The translations under genes were made by a program, and so were the position numbers. A DNA stretch of 64,000 nucleotides from Streptomyces sp. CB02009 (GTDB lineage Bacteria > Actinomycetota > Actinomycetes > Streptomycetales > Streptomycetaceae): assembly GCF_001905825.1 (NCBI RefSeq), contig NZ_LIVV01000011.1:210697-274696 (forward strand). The letters are read 5' to 3'. Shown in pieces: positions 32,825-40,994 of the stretch (positions are counted from its first letter, which is position 1; every line of letters begins with the position of its first letter). Under the pieces are notes generated by a model, which was given only the letters and a program-made list of their open reading frames with translations, was not told the DNA's origin and did not search any database.

Positions 32825-33520
32825 CTAGCCGTCGCAGCGGGCGGTGGGCAGGGCCCCGTCCGGGCCGTTGAGCGACACCTCGACCAGGCCTTCCGCGTCC
32901 TCCGCGAAGGCGGTCGTGCAGATCAGCTGGCGGACGGCCGCCTCCGAAAGGTTCTTGACGGGGAAGGGCGTACGGACCCAGACCAGCCGGCGGTCCGGGT
33001 TCCCCGGCGGAGCGTTCCTCTTCGAGGCCTGCAGCAGGGTCGGGGTCTCCCCCTTCGCCTCGGGCAGGGCGGTGGTGATGCCCGCCGCCCTCTCGTTCTC
33101 CCTGGGGCCGGCGAGGAGCATGGCGAGGATCTTGTCGGTGACGATCCCGCCGCGGTTCAGGTCGTCGCGGGAGATCTCGTAGCCGGGACCGAAGATGTCG
33201 GTCGGGACGTGCTCGCCCGAGCCCTCCGGCGGGGGCGTGTTCGTGGTCTCCGGGAAGGGCCGGCCGAGGTCGCGGGCCACCGGCATCGACCGGCCGTCGG
33301 GGCCGACGAAGTAGAGCACGATCCGTTCCCCGGGCGTCGGCGGCGCGACATGGAGCGTCGCCGCCGCGCCCGCCTCGACGACGTCGGTCTTCTGTATGCC
33401 GCAGCCGGCCAGCGCGGGCGGCGCCAGCAGGGCGAGCAGGGCGACGGCGGCCGCGCTGCGGCGCTTCGCGGCCCCACCGGCTCGCCGGCCGTGCGCGGCG
33501 GTGGCCTCCCGGGTGTTCAC
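32825..33520 (-). CDS. GerMN-domain lipoprotein of a two-component operon
   Basis: A 231-residue exported lipoprotein. The signal runs AAVALLALLAPPALAGC, with the lipobox LAGC before the mature Cys. The mature part matches the GerMN (sporulation/spore-germination) domain: ERIVLYFVGPDGRSMPVARDLGRP and VTDKILAMLLAGPRENERAAGITTALP. Similar LpqB-like lipoproteins sit beside sensor kinases and can tune them. The GTG start overlaps the kinase stop (GTGA), so it is co-translated with the kinase and probably acts on its external domain. Confidence 0.87.
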   Translation of the reverse strand: MNTREATAAHGRRAGGAAKRRSAAAVALLALLAPPALAGCGIQKTDVVEAGAAATLHVAPPTPGERIVLYFVGPDGRSMPVARDLGRPFPETTNTPPPEGSGEHVPTDIFGPGYEISRDDLNRGGIVTDKILAMLLAGPRENERAAGITTALPEAKGETPTLLQASKRNAPPGNPDRRLVWVRTPFPVKNLSEAAVRQLICTTAFAEDAEGLVEVSLNGPDGALPTARCDG

Positions 33521-35091
33521 AGCGGCATCCGCACGGTGAAGACGGCCCCGCCCTCGGGGTCGTTGGCGGCCGTGACCGTGCCTCCGTGGAGCCGTACGTT
33601 CTCCAGGGTGATCGCGAGGCCGAGGCCGCTGCCCGCCGAGCGGGTACGGGCCTGGTCGGCCTTGTAGAAGCGGTCGAACACGTGCGGCAGGACGTCCGGG
33701 TGGATGCCCGGGCCCCGGTCGGCGACCTCCGTCACGAGCTGGTCCCCCTCCGCCCGGAGCCGGACCGTCACCGGCGCCCCGCCGTGCCGCAGCGCGTTCC
33801 CGACGAGGTTGGCGACGACCACGTCGAAGCGGCGCGGGTCCAGCCGGGCCCTGATCCCCTCCGCCAGGTGCGGGACGACCTGCGCCGGGTCGGTCCAGTA
33901 CCGGTGCTGGAGGGTCTTGCGGACGCAGTCGGCGGCGTCGACCTCGTCGGTGTGCAGTTCGGCGGCGCGGGCGTCGAAGCGGGAGATCTCCATGAGGTCT
34001 TCGACGAGCACGGCGAGCTTCCCGGTTTCGGCGCTGATCAGGCGGACCGCGCGGGCGGTGTCGCTGTCGAGGCTCCCCGCGTCCTCGTCGAGGACCTCCG
34101 TGACGGCGAGCATGCCGGCGAGCGGGGTGCGGAGTTCGTGCGAGACGTCGGAGGCGAAGCGGCGGGCGCGGGCCTCGGCGTTGCGGAGTTCCGCGACGGA
34201 ACGTTCCAGCTCGGCGGCCGACTCGTTGAACGTCCGGGCGAGATCGGCGAGTTCGTCGCTGCCCTTGGCGTGGATACGGGTGTCGAGCCGGCCGCGGCCC
34301 ATGCTGTGGGCCGCGTGGCGCAGCTCCCGTACCGGCCTGAGCACGCCGCGCGCGGCGATCAGGGCGGGGATCAGGGCGATGGCGAGCGCGGGCAGGGCGC
34401 CGTCGCGGGCGGCGGTGACCATCGCCTCGACGTTGGCCTCCTCCTCGTTCAGCTCCATGACGGCGTAGAACACGAGACCGGTGCGCTGCGGCGGGCCGTC
34501 GGGCGAGCGGGCGAAGAAGACGGCGGGGACGGCCATGGTGAGGTACGGGGTGCCGTTCTTGACCACCCGCTGGAAACTGCCGTGCGGGACGGCCTCGTCG
34601 TCGGCGGCGCGGGCCCGCAGCTCCGGGGTGATGACGGAGGAGGTGGGCCGGTCGGTGGAGGAGACGCGGAGGGTGCCGTACTCGGCGTAGACGCGCCAGG
34701 TGCGGGGCTTGCCCTGGCGGGCGACGAGCCTGAGCGAGTCCCGCAGCATCTCGGGCTCGATGGGCAGGGTGATGCCGAGCGCGTCGACCTGCTCGCGGAA
34801 GGCGGAGACCGCGGTGTTCTGGGTCTGCTCCAGGATGGCGTTGCGGGCGGCCCGGTAGGTGAGGGCGGCGGTGGTGCCGCAGCCGACGGCGGCGACGAGC
34901 AGGAACGCGAGGACGAGCCGGGTGCGGAGCCCGAAGGGGTGCGGCCGCAGCCGCGGGCTGCGGCCCCCGTGGCGGGAGGCGCGCCCGCGCCCCGCCGCCC
35001 CGTGACCGTCCTGACCGGTGCGACCGCGGGGCCCCCCGTCCCCGGTGACCTCGTCCCCGGTGACCTCGTCCGGGGTGACGCAGGCCTTCAC
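33517..35091 (-). CDS. OmpR-system sensor histidine kinase
   Basis: A 524-residue kinase. After a charged N-terminus, membrane helix 1 is near residues 53-75 (LVLAFLLVAAVGCGTTAALTY). An extracytoplasmic sensor region of about 170 residues follows, then helix 2 near 230-255 (ALPALAIALIPALIAARGVL). HAMP is next (LRPVRELRHAAHSMGRGRLDTRI), then HisKA with FASDVSHELRTPLAGMLAV. The ATPase domain has N box NLVGNALRHGG and G boxes DRGPGIHPDVL and GSGLGLAI. All catalytic boxes are intact. GTG at 35091 overlaps the regulator stop. Confidence 0.93.
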   Translation of the reverse strand: MKACVTPDEVTGDEVTGDGGPRGRTGQDGHGAAGRGRASRHGGRSPRLRPHPFGLRTRLVLAFLLVAAVGCGTTAALTYRAARNAILEQTQNTAVSAFREQVDALGITLPIEPEMLRDSLRLVARQGKPRTWRVYAEYGTLRVSSTDRPTSSVITPELRARAADDEAVPHGSFQRVVKNGTPYLTMAVPAVFFARSPDGPPQRTGLVFYAVMELNEEEANVEAMVTAARDGALPALAIALIPALIAARGVLRPVRELRHAAHSMGRGRLDTRIHAKGSDELADLARTFNESAAELERSVAELRNAEARARRFASDVSHELRTPLAGMLAVTEVLDEDAGSLDSDTARAVRLISAETGKLAVLVEDLMEISRFDARAAELHTDEVDAADCVRKTLQHRYWTDPAQVVPHLAEGIRARLDPRRFDVVVANLVGNALRHGGAPVTVRLRAEGDQLVTEVADRGPGIHPDVLPHVFDRFYKADQARTRSAGSGLGLAITLENVRLHGGTVTAANDPEGGAVFTVRMPL

Positions 35092-35780
35092 TGCGGTCCC
35101 AGCGGACCGAAGCGGTAGCCGAAGCCGCGCAGGGTCTGGATGTAGCGGGGGTCGCCCGGGGCGTCCTCGATCTTGTTCCGCAGCCGGCGGACGCAGGCGT
35201 CGACCAGTCGGGCGTCCCCGTGGTAGCTGTGCTCCCACACGTGTTCGAGGAGCTGCTGCCGGCTGAAGACCTGCTCGGGCGCGGCCGTGAGATGGAGCAG
35301 CAGCTTCAGCTCGGACGGGGCGAGGGCTATCCGCTCGCCCGCCTTGGCGACGGTGAGACCGGCCCGGTCGATGGCCAGCTCCCCGTGGAACTCGACGGCG
35401 GCCCGGCCGCCGGCCGGCTCCTCGATGCGGCGCAGCACGGCCCGTATGCGCGCCTCGATCACCTCGGTGCGCGCGGGCTTGACGATGTAGTCGTCGGCGC
35501 CGGCCTCCAGACCGATGACGACGTCGAAGTCGTCGCCGCGGGCGGTCAGCATGATGATCGGCAGCTGGCTGCGCTCCCGGACCCGGCGGCAGACCTGGAC
35601 GCCGTTGATGCCGGGGAGCATGAGGTCGAGCAGCAGCAGATCCGGCCGGAACTCCGCGAGCGCGTCGAGGCCGGCCTCCCCGGTGGCGGCGGTGCGCACC
35701 TCGTGCCCGCGACGCCGGAGCCCGAGCTCGACGCCTTCACGGACGGAGGGGTCGTCTTCTATCAGGAGCACGCGGGGCAT
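35088..35780 (-). CDS. OmpR/AfsQ1-like response regulator
   Basis: A 230-residue regulator. The receiver has VLLIEDDPSVREG, phospho-acceptor Asp near residue 52 in LLLLDLMLPGINGVQVCRR, Thr in IIMLTARGD, and Lys in DDYIVKPA. The C-terminal winged helix has ELKLLLHLTAAPEQVFSRQQLLEHVWEHSYHGDARLVDACVRRLRNKI. From memory it is close in style to AfsQ1 of S. coelicolor. No ribosome site precedes ATG 35780; instead GATACT lies 6-7 bases upstream, so the transcript may be leaderless. It follows murJ on the same strand, after a hairpin. Confidence 0.92.
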   Translation of the reverse strand: MPRVLLIEDDPSVREGVELGLRRRGHEVRTAATGEAGLDALAEFRPDLLLLDLMLPGINGVQVCRRVRERSQLPIIMLTARGDDFDVVIGLEAGADDYIVKPARTEVIEARIRAVLRRIEEPAGGRAAVEFHGELAIDRAGLTVAKAGERIALAPSELKLLLHLTAAPEQVFSRQQLLEHVWEHSYHGDARLVDACVRRLRNKIEDAPGDPRYIQTLRGFGYRFGPLGPQ

Positions 35781-35805
35781 CTGTGAAGTATCCAAGGTCG
35801 AAGGG

Positions 35806-35823
35806 CCCCTCCTGCCGGAGGGG
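35806..35823. terminator. Short hairpin between murJ and the response regulator
   Basis: CCCCTCC (35806-35812) pairs with GGAGGGG (35817-35823) over a TGCC loop, a few bases past the murJ stop. It separates the femX-murJ operon from the two-component operon, although all genes are on the same strand. Confidence 0.5.
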
Positions 35824-35827
35824 TGTC

Positions 35828-37558
35828 TCAGGTGCGGTGGGTGAGGCCGCGCAGCCGGCCGGTCCCGGCCCCGATGAGGGACTGGACCTCGGTGAGCCGG
35901 AGGGGCCGGGCGAGGACGGCGAAGACGGTGAGGACGGTCAGCGCGCCGGCGATCCCGGAGGGGACGGCCCCGGCGGGACCGGTGAGGTCGGTGACGAGGA
36001 GCCCGTAGCCGGCGGCGGGGACGGCGGCGGACAGCAGCCGCGCGAGCGCGGAGAGGGAACCGCCGGAGACCGGCGCCCCCAGGTCGACGGAGGCCGGAGC
36101 ACCCGGGGCCCCCGAAACCGGAGCCGCCGCGCCGCCGGAGGCCGGGCCGGTCCCGGAGGCCGGACCCGCCCCCTTGAGCCGCCTCCTCAGCACGTACGCC
36201 GTGAGGCCCCAGCCCGCCCAGAGGGCGAGCGTGTACCCGGCGGCCATGCCGGCGACGGCCCACTCGGTGGGCAGGAGGCGGTAGGCGGCGAACGACAGCC
36301 CCGCGTTGAGTCCGGCGATCACCAGGTTGAGCAGGAACGGGGTACGGGTGTCCCGCAGCGCGTAGAAGGCGCGGTTGCACACGTACTGCCCGGAGAGGGC
36401 GACGAGGCCGGGGGCGAAGGCCATCAGGATCCACGACATCGCGCGGATGTCGTCGCCGGTGGTCGCCCCGTACCGGAAGACGACCGTCATCAGCGGCACG
36501 GCGAGCGCGAGGAGGGCGCAGGCCGCCGGGACGACCGCGGCCTGGCTGGTCCGCAGGGCGTACGAGACGTCCCGGCGGACCCCGGCGAGGTCGCCGTCGG
36601 CGGCGGCCGCGCTCATCCGCGGCAGCAGCGCGGTGACGAGGGAGACCGTGATGATGCCGTGCGGGACGGTCCACAGCAGATAGGCGTTGTTGTACGCGGC
36701 GAGGCCGCCGCCGCTGACGGTGCCGCCCGCCGAGGTGGCGAGCAGGGTGGTCACCCAGTACGCGCCCTGGTTGGTGAGGACGAGCAGGACCAGCCAGCCG
36801 GCCGAGCGCAGCGGTGTGGCGAGGCCGCTGCCGCGCCAGTCGAAGCGGGGCCGCCAGCGGAAGCGGGCGGCGCGCAGCGAGGGTACGAGGGCGAGCGCCT
36901 GGAGCACGATGCCGGCGGTGGTGCCCCAGCCGAGCAGGGCGGTCTCCCCGGGGGTGAGGGCGCCGCCGTCGCTGACCACGAGGAACAGGGCGAAGACGGA
37001 GACGACGACCACGTTGTTGAGGACGGGCGTCCACATCATGGCGCCGAAGCGGCCCCGCGCGTTGAGGACCTGTCCGAGCAGGGTGAAGAGACCGAGGAAG
37101 AAGATCTGCGGCAGGCACGCGCGCGCGAAGGCGAGGGTCATCTCCCGCTGCTCGCCGGTGTAGTCGGTGTACGTGTCGACGATCAGGGGCGCGGCGAGCA
37201 CGGCGCCGGCCGTGAGCACGACGAGGGCGAGCGCGCAGAGGGTGAGCAGCCGGTCGGTGTAGGCGACTCCGCCGTCCTCGTGCTCCTTGGCGGCCTTGAC
37301 CAGCTCGGGGACGAAGACGGCGTTGAGGGCGCCGCCGAGGAGGAGGGTGTAGATGATGGTGGGGACGGTGTTGCCGACCGCGTAGCCGTCGGCGACGGCG
37401 GCCGCGCCGAGCGCCGCGGCGACGACGGCGGCGCGGACGAAGCCGGTGGCGCGGGAGACGAGCGAGCCCGCGGCCATGAGCGCGCCGCTGCGCAGCGCGG
37501 ACGGCTTGGCCTTCGCCCGGCCCCTCCCGGGCCTCTCCGCGGTGAGCGTGGCCGTCAT
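35828..37558 (-). CDS. murJ: Lipid II flippase MurJ/MviN
   Basis: A 576-residue MOP-family membrane protein with about 14 helices that moves lipid II across the membrane for peptidoglycan synthesis. Family marks are SGALMAAGSLVSRATGFVRAAVVAAALG at the N-terminus with the conserved Arg, GNTVPTIIYTLLLGGALNAVFVPEL, ARACLPQIFFLGLFTLLGQVLNARGRFG, and PHGIITVSLVTALLPRMSAAAADGD. A Gly/Ala/Pro-rich loop near residue 490 precedes two extra C-terminal helices. The ATG overlaps the FemX-like gene stop (ATGA), so wall crosslink-peptide synthesis and lipid II export are co-expressed. Confidence 0.92.
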   Translation of the reverse strand: MTATLTAERPGRGRAKAKPSALRSGALMAAGSLVSRATGFVRAAVVAAALGAAAVADGYAVGNTVPTIIYTLLLGGALNAVFVPELVKAAKEHEDGGVAYTDRLLTLCALALVVLTAGAVLAAPLIVDTYTDYTGEQREMTLAFARACLPQIFFLGLFTLLGQVLNARGRFGAMMWTPVLNNVVVVSVFALFLVVSDGGALTPGETALLGWGTTAGIVLQALALVPSLRAARFRWRPRFDWRGSGLATPLRSAGWLVLLVLTNQGAYWVTTLLATSAGGTVSGGGLAAYNNAYLLWTVPHGIITVSLVTALLPRMSAAAADGDLAGVRRDVSYALRTSQAAVVPAACALLALAVPLMTVVFRYGATTGDDIRAMSWILMAFAPGLVALSGQYVCNRAFYALRDTRTPFLLNLVIAGLNAGLSFAAYRLLPTEWAVAGMAAGYTLALWAGWGLTAYVLRRRLKGAGPASGTGPASGGAAAPVSGAPGAPASVDLGAPVSGGSLSALARLLSAAVPAAGYGLLVTDLTGPAGAVPSGIAGALTVLTVFAVLARPLRLTEVQSLIGAGTGRLRGLTHRT

Positions 37559-38730
37559 CGGCGGGCCAGGTACGCCTGGAACGCGCGGAACAGCGCGTGG
37601 TTGGTCGTGCCCTGCATCGGTGTCTCCCACTCCCCCAGCGTCTCGACGACCTGTCCGCCCGTGCCGAGCTTCCAGCGGAGCAGCCCGTGGGCACGGTCGC
37701 CCGGGTCGAGGGTGGAGGGTACCCCGCGCAGGTCGTAGACGGCGGCGCCGAGCGCGTGGGCGTCGAGCATCATGCGCCACTGCAGGGCGTTGGAGGGCCG
37801 GACCTCGCGGCGGTGGTCGGCGGAGGCTCCGGTCTGGTACCAGACGCGTCCGCCGACGGTGACCATGGTGTGGGCGGCGAGGATCTCGCCCTCGTGGCGG
37901 GCCAGGTAGAGCTTCATCCGGCCGGGGTGCTCGGCGTTGAGGACGGCGTACTGGCGCTCGTAGTAGGCGAGGGAGCGGCCGAGCCGGAAGCCGTCGCGCT
38001 CCTCCGTGATGCGGAGCAGCCGGTAGAACTCGGGGAGGTCGGCGGCGGATCCGACGGTGATCTCGACCCCGGACTTGCGGGCCTTGCGGACGTTGCGCCG
38101 CCATTCCTGGTTGAGGCCGGTCCACAGGTCGTCGGAGGTGCGCCCGGCGAGCGGCACCTGGAAGACGTGCCGGGGCTGCGCGTCGGCGCCGTCCTCCGAC
38201 TCGCCGCCGCAGCGGCGCCAGCCGCGGGCGCGGAGCCGTTCGGCGACGGCGGTCCCCAGCGGGTCGACCTCGTCGGCGAGGACGTCGGAGAGCCGTCGGC
38301 CGGGGCCGGCGGCGGCCTTGACGGTGGCGGCGTTCCACCGCCGGTAGGCGGGCCCGGGGCCGATGCGTACGGCGAAGGCGCCGCAGGAGCGGAGATGGCC
38401 GAGGAGCGGTCCGAGCCAGCCGTCGATGTCGGCGTCGGCCCAGTCGGCGACGGGGCCCTCGGGCAGGTAGGCGAAGTACTTGCGGGTGCCGGGGAACGGC
38501 CGCAGGAGGACCAGGGCGACGCCGGTCAGTTCACCGGACTCCGGCCCCCAGCCGATCAGTTGGTGCTGCCAGCCGTCCTTCACCCGGGCCCAGGCGGGGA
38601 CCTGGAGGAAGCTGGGCCCGCCCGCACCGGAGCGGGACGCGAGGAAGGCGCGGTAGACCTCGGGGGTCACGGGGCCGAGCCGCAGGGCGCGGCGCTCGGT
38701 GGGTGCGGCCGTCACGAGCAGGGCTGACAC
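37555..38730 (-). CDS. FemX/FemAB-type peptidoglycan aminoacyltransferase
   Basis: A 391-residue FemAB protein with two GNAT-like domains. FLQVPAWARVKDGWQHQLIGWG starts the fold, and LNQEWRRNVRKARKSGVEI is the typical FemX segment before the second domain; QTGASADHRREVRPSNALQWRMMLDAHALGAAVYDLRGVP is the substrate site. In Streptomyces, FemX adds the first glycine to the L-Lys or LL-Dap stem of lipid II using Gly-tRNA. GTG at 38730 is chosen for its AAGGAGG site 8 bases upstream. The ATGA overlap with murJ supports a shared lipid II pathway. Confidence 0.88.
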   Translation of the reverse strand: MSALLVTAAPTERRALRLGPVTPEVYRAFLASRSGAGGPSFLQVPAWARVKDGWQHQLIGWGPESGELTGVALVLLRPFPGTRKYFAYLPEGPVADWADADIDGWLGPLLGHLRSCGAFAVRIGPGPAYRRWNAATVKAAAGPGRRLSDVLADEVDPLGTAVAERLRARGWRRCGGESEDGADAQPRHVFQVPLAGRTSDDLWTGLNQEWRRNVRKARKSGVEITVGSAADLPEFYRLLRITEERDGFRLGRSLAYYERQYAVLNAEHPGRMKLYLARHEGEILAAHTMVTVGGRVWYQTGASADHRREVRPSNALQWRMMLDAHALGAAVYDLRGVPSTLDPGDRAHGLLRWKLGTGGQVVETLGEWETPMQGTTNHALFRAFQAYLARR

Positions 38731-38938
38731 AACGGGAGCCTCCTTGTTCCGCCCCTCGGTGGTGGGGCGCACAGCAGGCTCACAGCCGAATTCGACGGAG
38801 TCGCGCGTCGTATGTGACCGGACGATGACCGTTGTGCCGCAGCCCTTGTCATACGGGCCCCGGGCCCCTCCTTCGAAGCGGGGAGCGACCTACAGTCCGA
38901 AACATCCCACTCGCTCCTCATCACTGCGGAGGTATCCC

Positions 38939-40117
38939 GTGCTGCGCATACGCACGCCCCGTCCCGTTCTCGCGGCCGTCGCGCTGACCGTCTCCCTGAC
39001 GGCCTGCTCGGCTCAGGCGGCGAGCGGTCCCGGGGGTGGCGGGGCCCCCGCGGCGGACGGGGCGAAGGCCCCGCCGGCGAAGGTGACGGTCGTGGACCCG
39101 GCGGCCGGTGTCCCGGTGACGGTCACCGCGACGGGCGGCACGATCTCCGAGGTGAAGGTCGTGGACGCGGACGGCGGTTCGCTCGCGGGGCGCGCGGCGG
39201 CGGGCGGCACCCGCTGGGTCTCGGACCGCAAGGCGGCGCCGGGCACCGCGTACACCGTGGAGGTCACCTCGCGCACGGCCGACGGCAAGGAGTCGACCAC
39301 CCGGTCCTCCTTCACGACGGCCGAGGCGGACAAGGTCAACAAGCTGACCCTCGCGCCCGGCAAGAACACCACCGTCGGCATCGCCCACCCCCTCTCGATC
39401 GTCTTCGACCTGCCGGTGACGAAGAAGGCGGACGTGGAGAGGCAGTTGAAGGTGACCACCTCGAACGCGACCGAGGGTTCCTGGGGCTGGGTCAAGGACT
39501 ACTCGGGCCGGGACAGGGCGGACTGGCGCCCCCGTACGTACTGGAAGCCGGGGACGAAGGTCACCCTGGAGGCGAACCTGAACGGCACCGACTCGGGCGG
39601 TGGTTGGTTCGTACGGGACTACCGCACCGGCTTCACGATCGGTGCGGCGCAGATCGTCAAGGTCGACCTGGACCGCCACCAGCTGACCCTGAGCAAGGAG
39701 GGCCGCACGGTCCGCACGATCCCGGTCTCCGGCGGCACCCCGGGCGGTGACAAGCGGTCCTGGCGGGGCACGGCCGTGCTGATGGCGAAGGAGGGCACCA
39801 TCAACATGAACTCGGAGACGGTCGGCCTCGGGGACGCCTACGACAAGATGGTCGACTACTCGATGCGGCTGACCTGGTCGGGCATGTACGCGCACGCGGC
39901 CCCGTGGAACGCGCCGTACTTCGGCAACGCCAACAAGAGCTCGGGCTGCATCGGCATGAGCGACGCGGACGCCGCCTCCTTCTACGGCGCCGTGAACGTC
40001 GGCGACCCCTTCGAGATCACCGGCAGGGAGACCAAGGGCACGGTCGACGAGGGCAACGGCTACGGGGCGTGGAACCTGAGCTGGGAGCAGTGGAAGAAGA
40101 AGAGCGCGCTCGCCTGA
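38939..40117 (+). CDS. L,D-transpeptidase lipoprotein with Ig-like domain
   Basis: A 392-residue envelope enzyme. The lipoprotein signal ends at LTAC. An actinobacterial Ig-like domain covers about residues 45-225, and a YkuD catalytic domain covers about 240-380. The catalytic motif is visible as HAAPWNAPYFGNANKSSGCIGMSDADA, with His and the nucleophile Cys in SSGCIGM. It should form 3-3 crosslinks in peptidoglycan outside the cell. GTG at 38939 follows GCGGAGG. It stands next to the FemX/MurJ group but on the opposite strand. Confidence 0.92.
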   Translation: MLRIRTPRPVLAAVALTVSLTACSAQAASGPGGGGAPAADGAKAPPAKVTVVDPAAGVPVTVTATGGTISEVKVVDADGGSLAGRAAAGGTRWVSDRKAAPGTAYTVEVTSRTADGKESTTRSSFTTAEADKVNKLTLAPGKNTTVGIAHPLSIVFDLPVTKKADVERQLKVTTSNATEGSWGWVKDYSGRDRADWRPRTYWKPGTKVTLEANLNGTDSGGGWFVRDYRTGFTIGAAQIVKVDLDRHQLTLSKEGRTVRTIPVSGGTPGGDKRSWRGTAVLMAKEGTINMNSETVGLGDAYDKMVDYSMRLTWSGMYAHAAPWNAPYFGNANKSSGCIGMSDADAASFYGAVNVGDPFEITGRETKGTVDEGNGYGAWNLSWEQWKKKSALA

Positions 40118-40162
40118 AGGACCGGCCGGGGGCCGCTCGGGCAGGGAGTGCTCGGCCCGGCC

Positions 40163-40216
40163 GGCCCGGGTGGCCCGGGTGGCCCGGGTGGCCCGGGTGG
40201 CCCGGGTGGCCCGGGT
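40163..40216. repeat. Six tandem copies of a 9-base GC repeat
   Basis: GGCCCGGGT is repeated six times without interruption from 40163 to 40216, ending 4 bases before the pirin stop codon. Each unit holds the palindrome CCCGGG. It lies between convergent gene ends, so it may work as a terminator or be a slippage tract. In one minus-strand frame it would read Gly-Pro-Pro repeats, but that frame is not part of pirin. Confidence 0.9.
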
Positions 40217-40220
40217 GCGC

Positions 40221-40889
40221 TCAGCCGAGGGCCTTGCGCCAGTCCCGCATCTCCCAGATCAGGAGCTCCGCACCGGTCGTGGCGACGAGGGTGTGTCCCC
40301 CGGCGTCGGTGATCCGGGCGGCGTCGCCGGGGTGCAGCGGCTCCTCGTCCAGCCGGACCGTGCCGCGTACGACGTGGGCGTACGCGAAGTCGGCGGCCGG
40401 TACGGCGACGCTCTCGCCCGCCGCGAGCCGGCGGACGTGGAGCCGCGCGTCCGCCGCCGGGAGGTCGTAGGGCTCCCCCAGCCCGCGCACCACCTCGTAC
40501 GAGGGCTCCCCGCCGGGCGAGAGCGGTGCGAGCCACATCTGCACGAAGACGAGCGGCACGTCGGCGTCGTTGCGCTCCACGTGCCGGACTCCGCCCGCGG
40601 AGCTGAGCCGCTGGAGGTCGCCGGGGCGGACGACCGTGGTGTGGCCGGCCGTGTCGTGGTGGGTGAGCTCCCCCTCGACGACCCAGGTGACGATCTCGGT
40701 GTGGCTGTGCGGATGCTCGTCGAAGCCCGCGCCCGGTGCGAGCCGCTCCTCGTTGCAGGCGAGGAGGGCGCCGAAGCGGAGGTTGTCGGGGTCGTAGTGC
40801 GGCCCGAAGGACAGGGCGTGCCGGGTCTCGATCCCGGCGGCCGGGTCGCCCCCGGGGTACCGCTCCCCCGCGCGCTGGATGCGTATCAC
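40221..40889 (-). CDS. Pirin-family cupin protein
   Basis: A 222-residue bicupin-like protein. The pirin metal site is visible in FDEHPHSHTEIVTWVVEGELTHHD, with His residues near 60 and a Glu nearby, followed by GDLQRLSSAGGVRHVERN. YhaK-type pirins are quercetinase-like or redox-sensing proteins. GTG at 40889 starts the recognised N-terminus MIRIQRAGERY. The stop lies next to a 9-base tandem repeat shared with the end of the L,D-transpeptidase gene. Confidence 0.88.
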   Translation of the reverse strand: MIRIQRAGERYPGGDPAAGIETRHALSFGPHYDPDNLRFGALLACNEERLAPGAGFDEHPHSHTEIVTWVVEGELTHHDTAGHTTVVRPGDLQRLSSAGGVRHVERNDADVPLVFVQMWLAPLSPGGEPSYEVVRGLGEPYDLPAADARLHVRRLAAGESVAVPAADFAYAHVVRGTVRLDEEPLHPGDAARITDAGGHTLVATTGAELLIWEMRDWRKALG

Positions 40890-40994
40890 GGGGCCCACGG
40901 TAGTGCGGCCGCCCCGCGCGCACCCGGCCCCCCGCCGGAGTCGAACCCGCCCCGACCCCGCACGCTGCCGTCCCGATAAGGCAGTCTTGTCCCC

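Noticed and set aside
40060..40923. Collagen-like Gly-Pro-Pro protein on the minus strand
   Set aside because: The Gly-Pro-Pro run comes only from the 9-base tandem repeat, and the frame overlaps pirin out of register.
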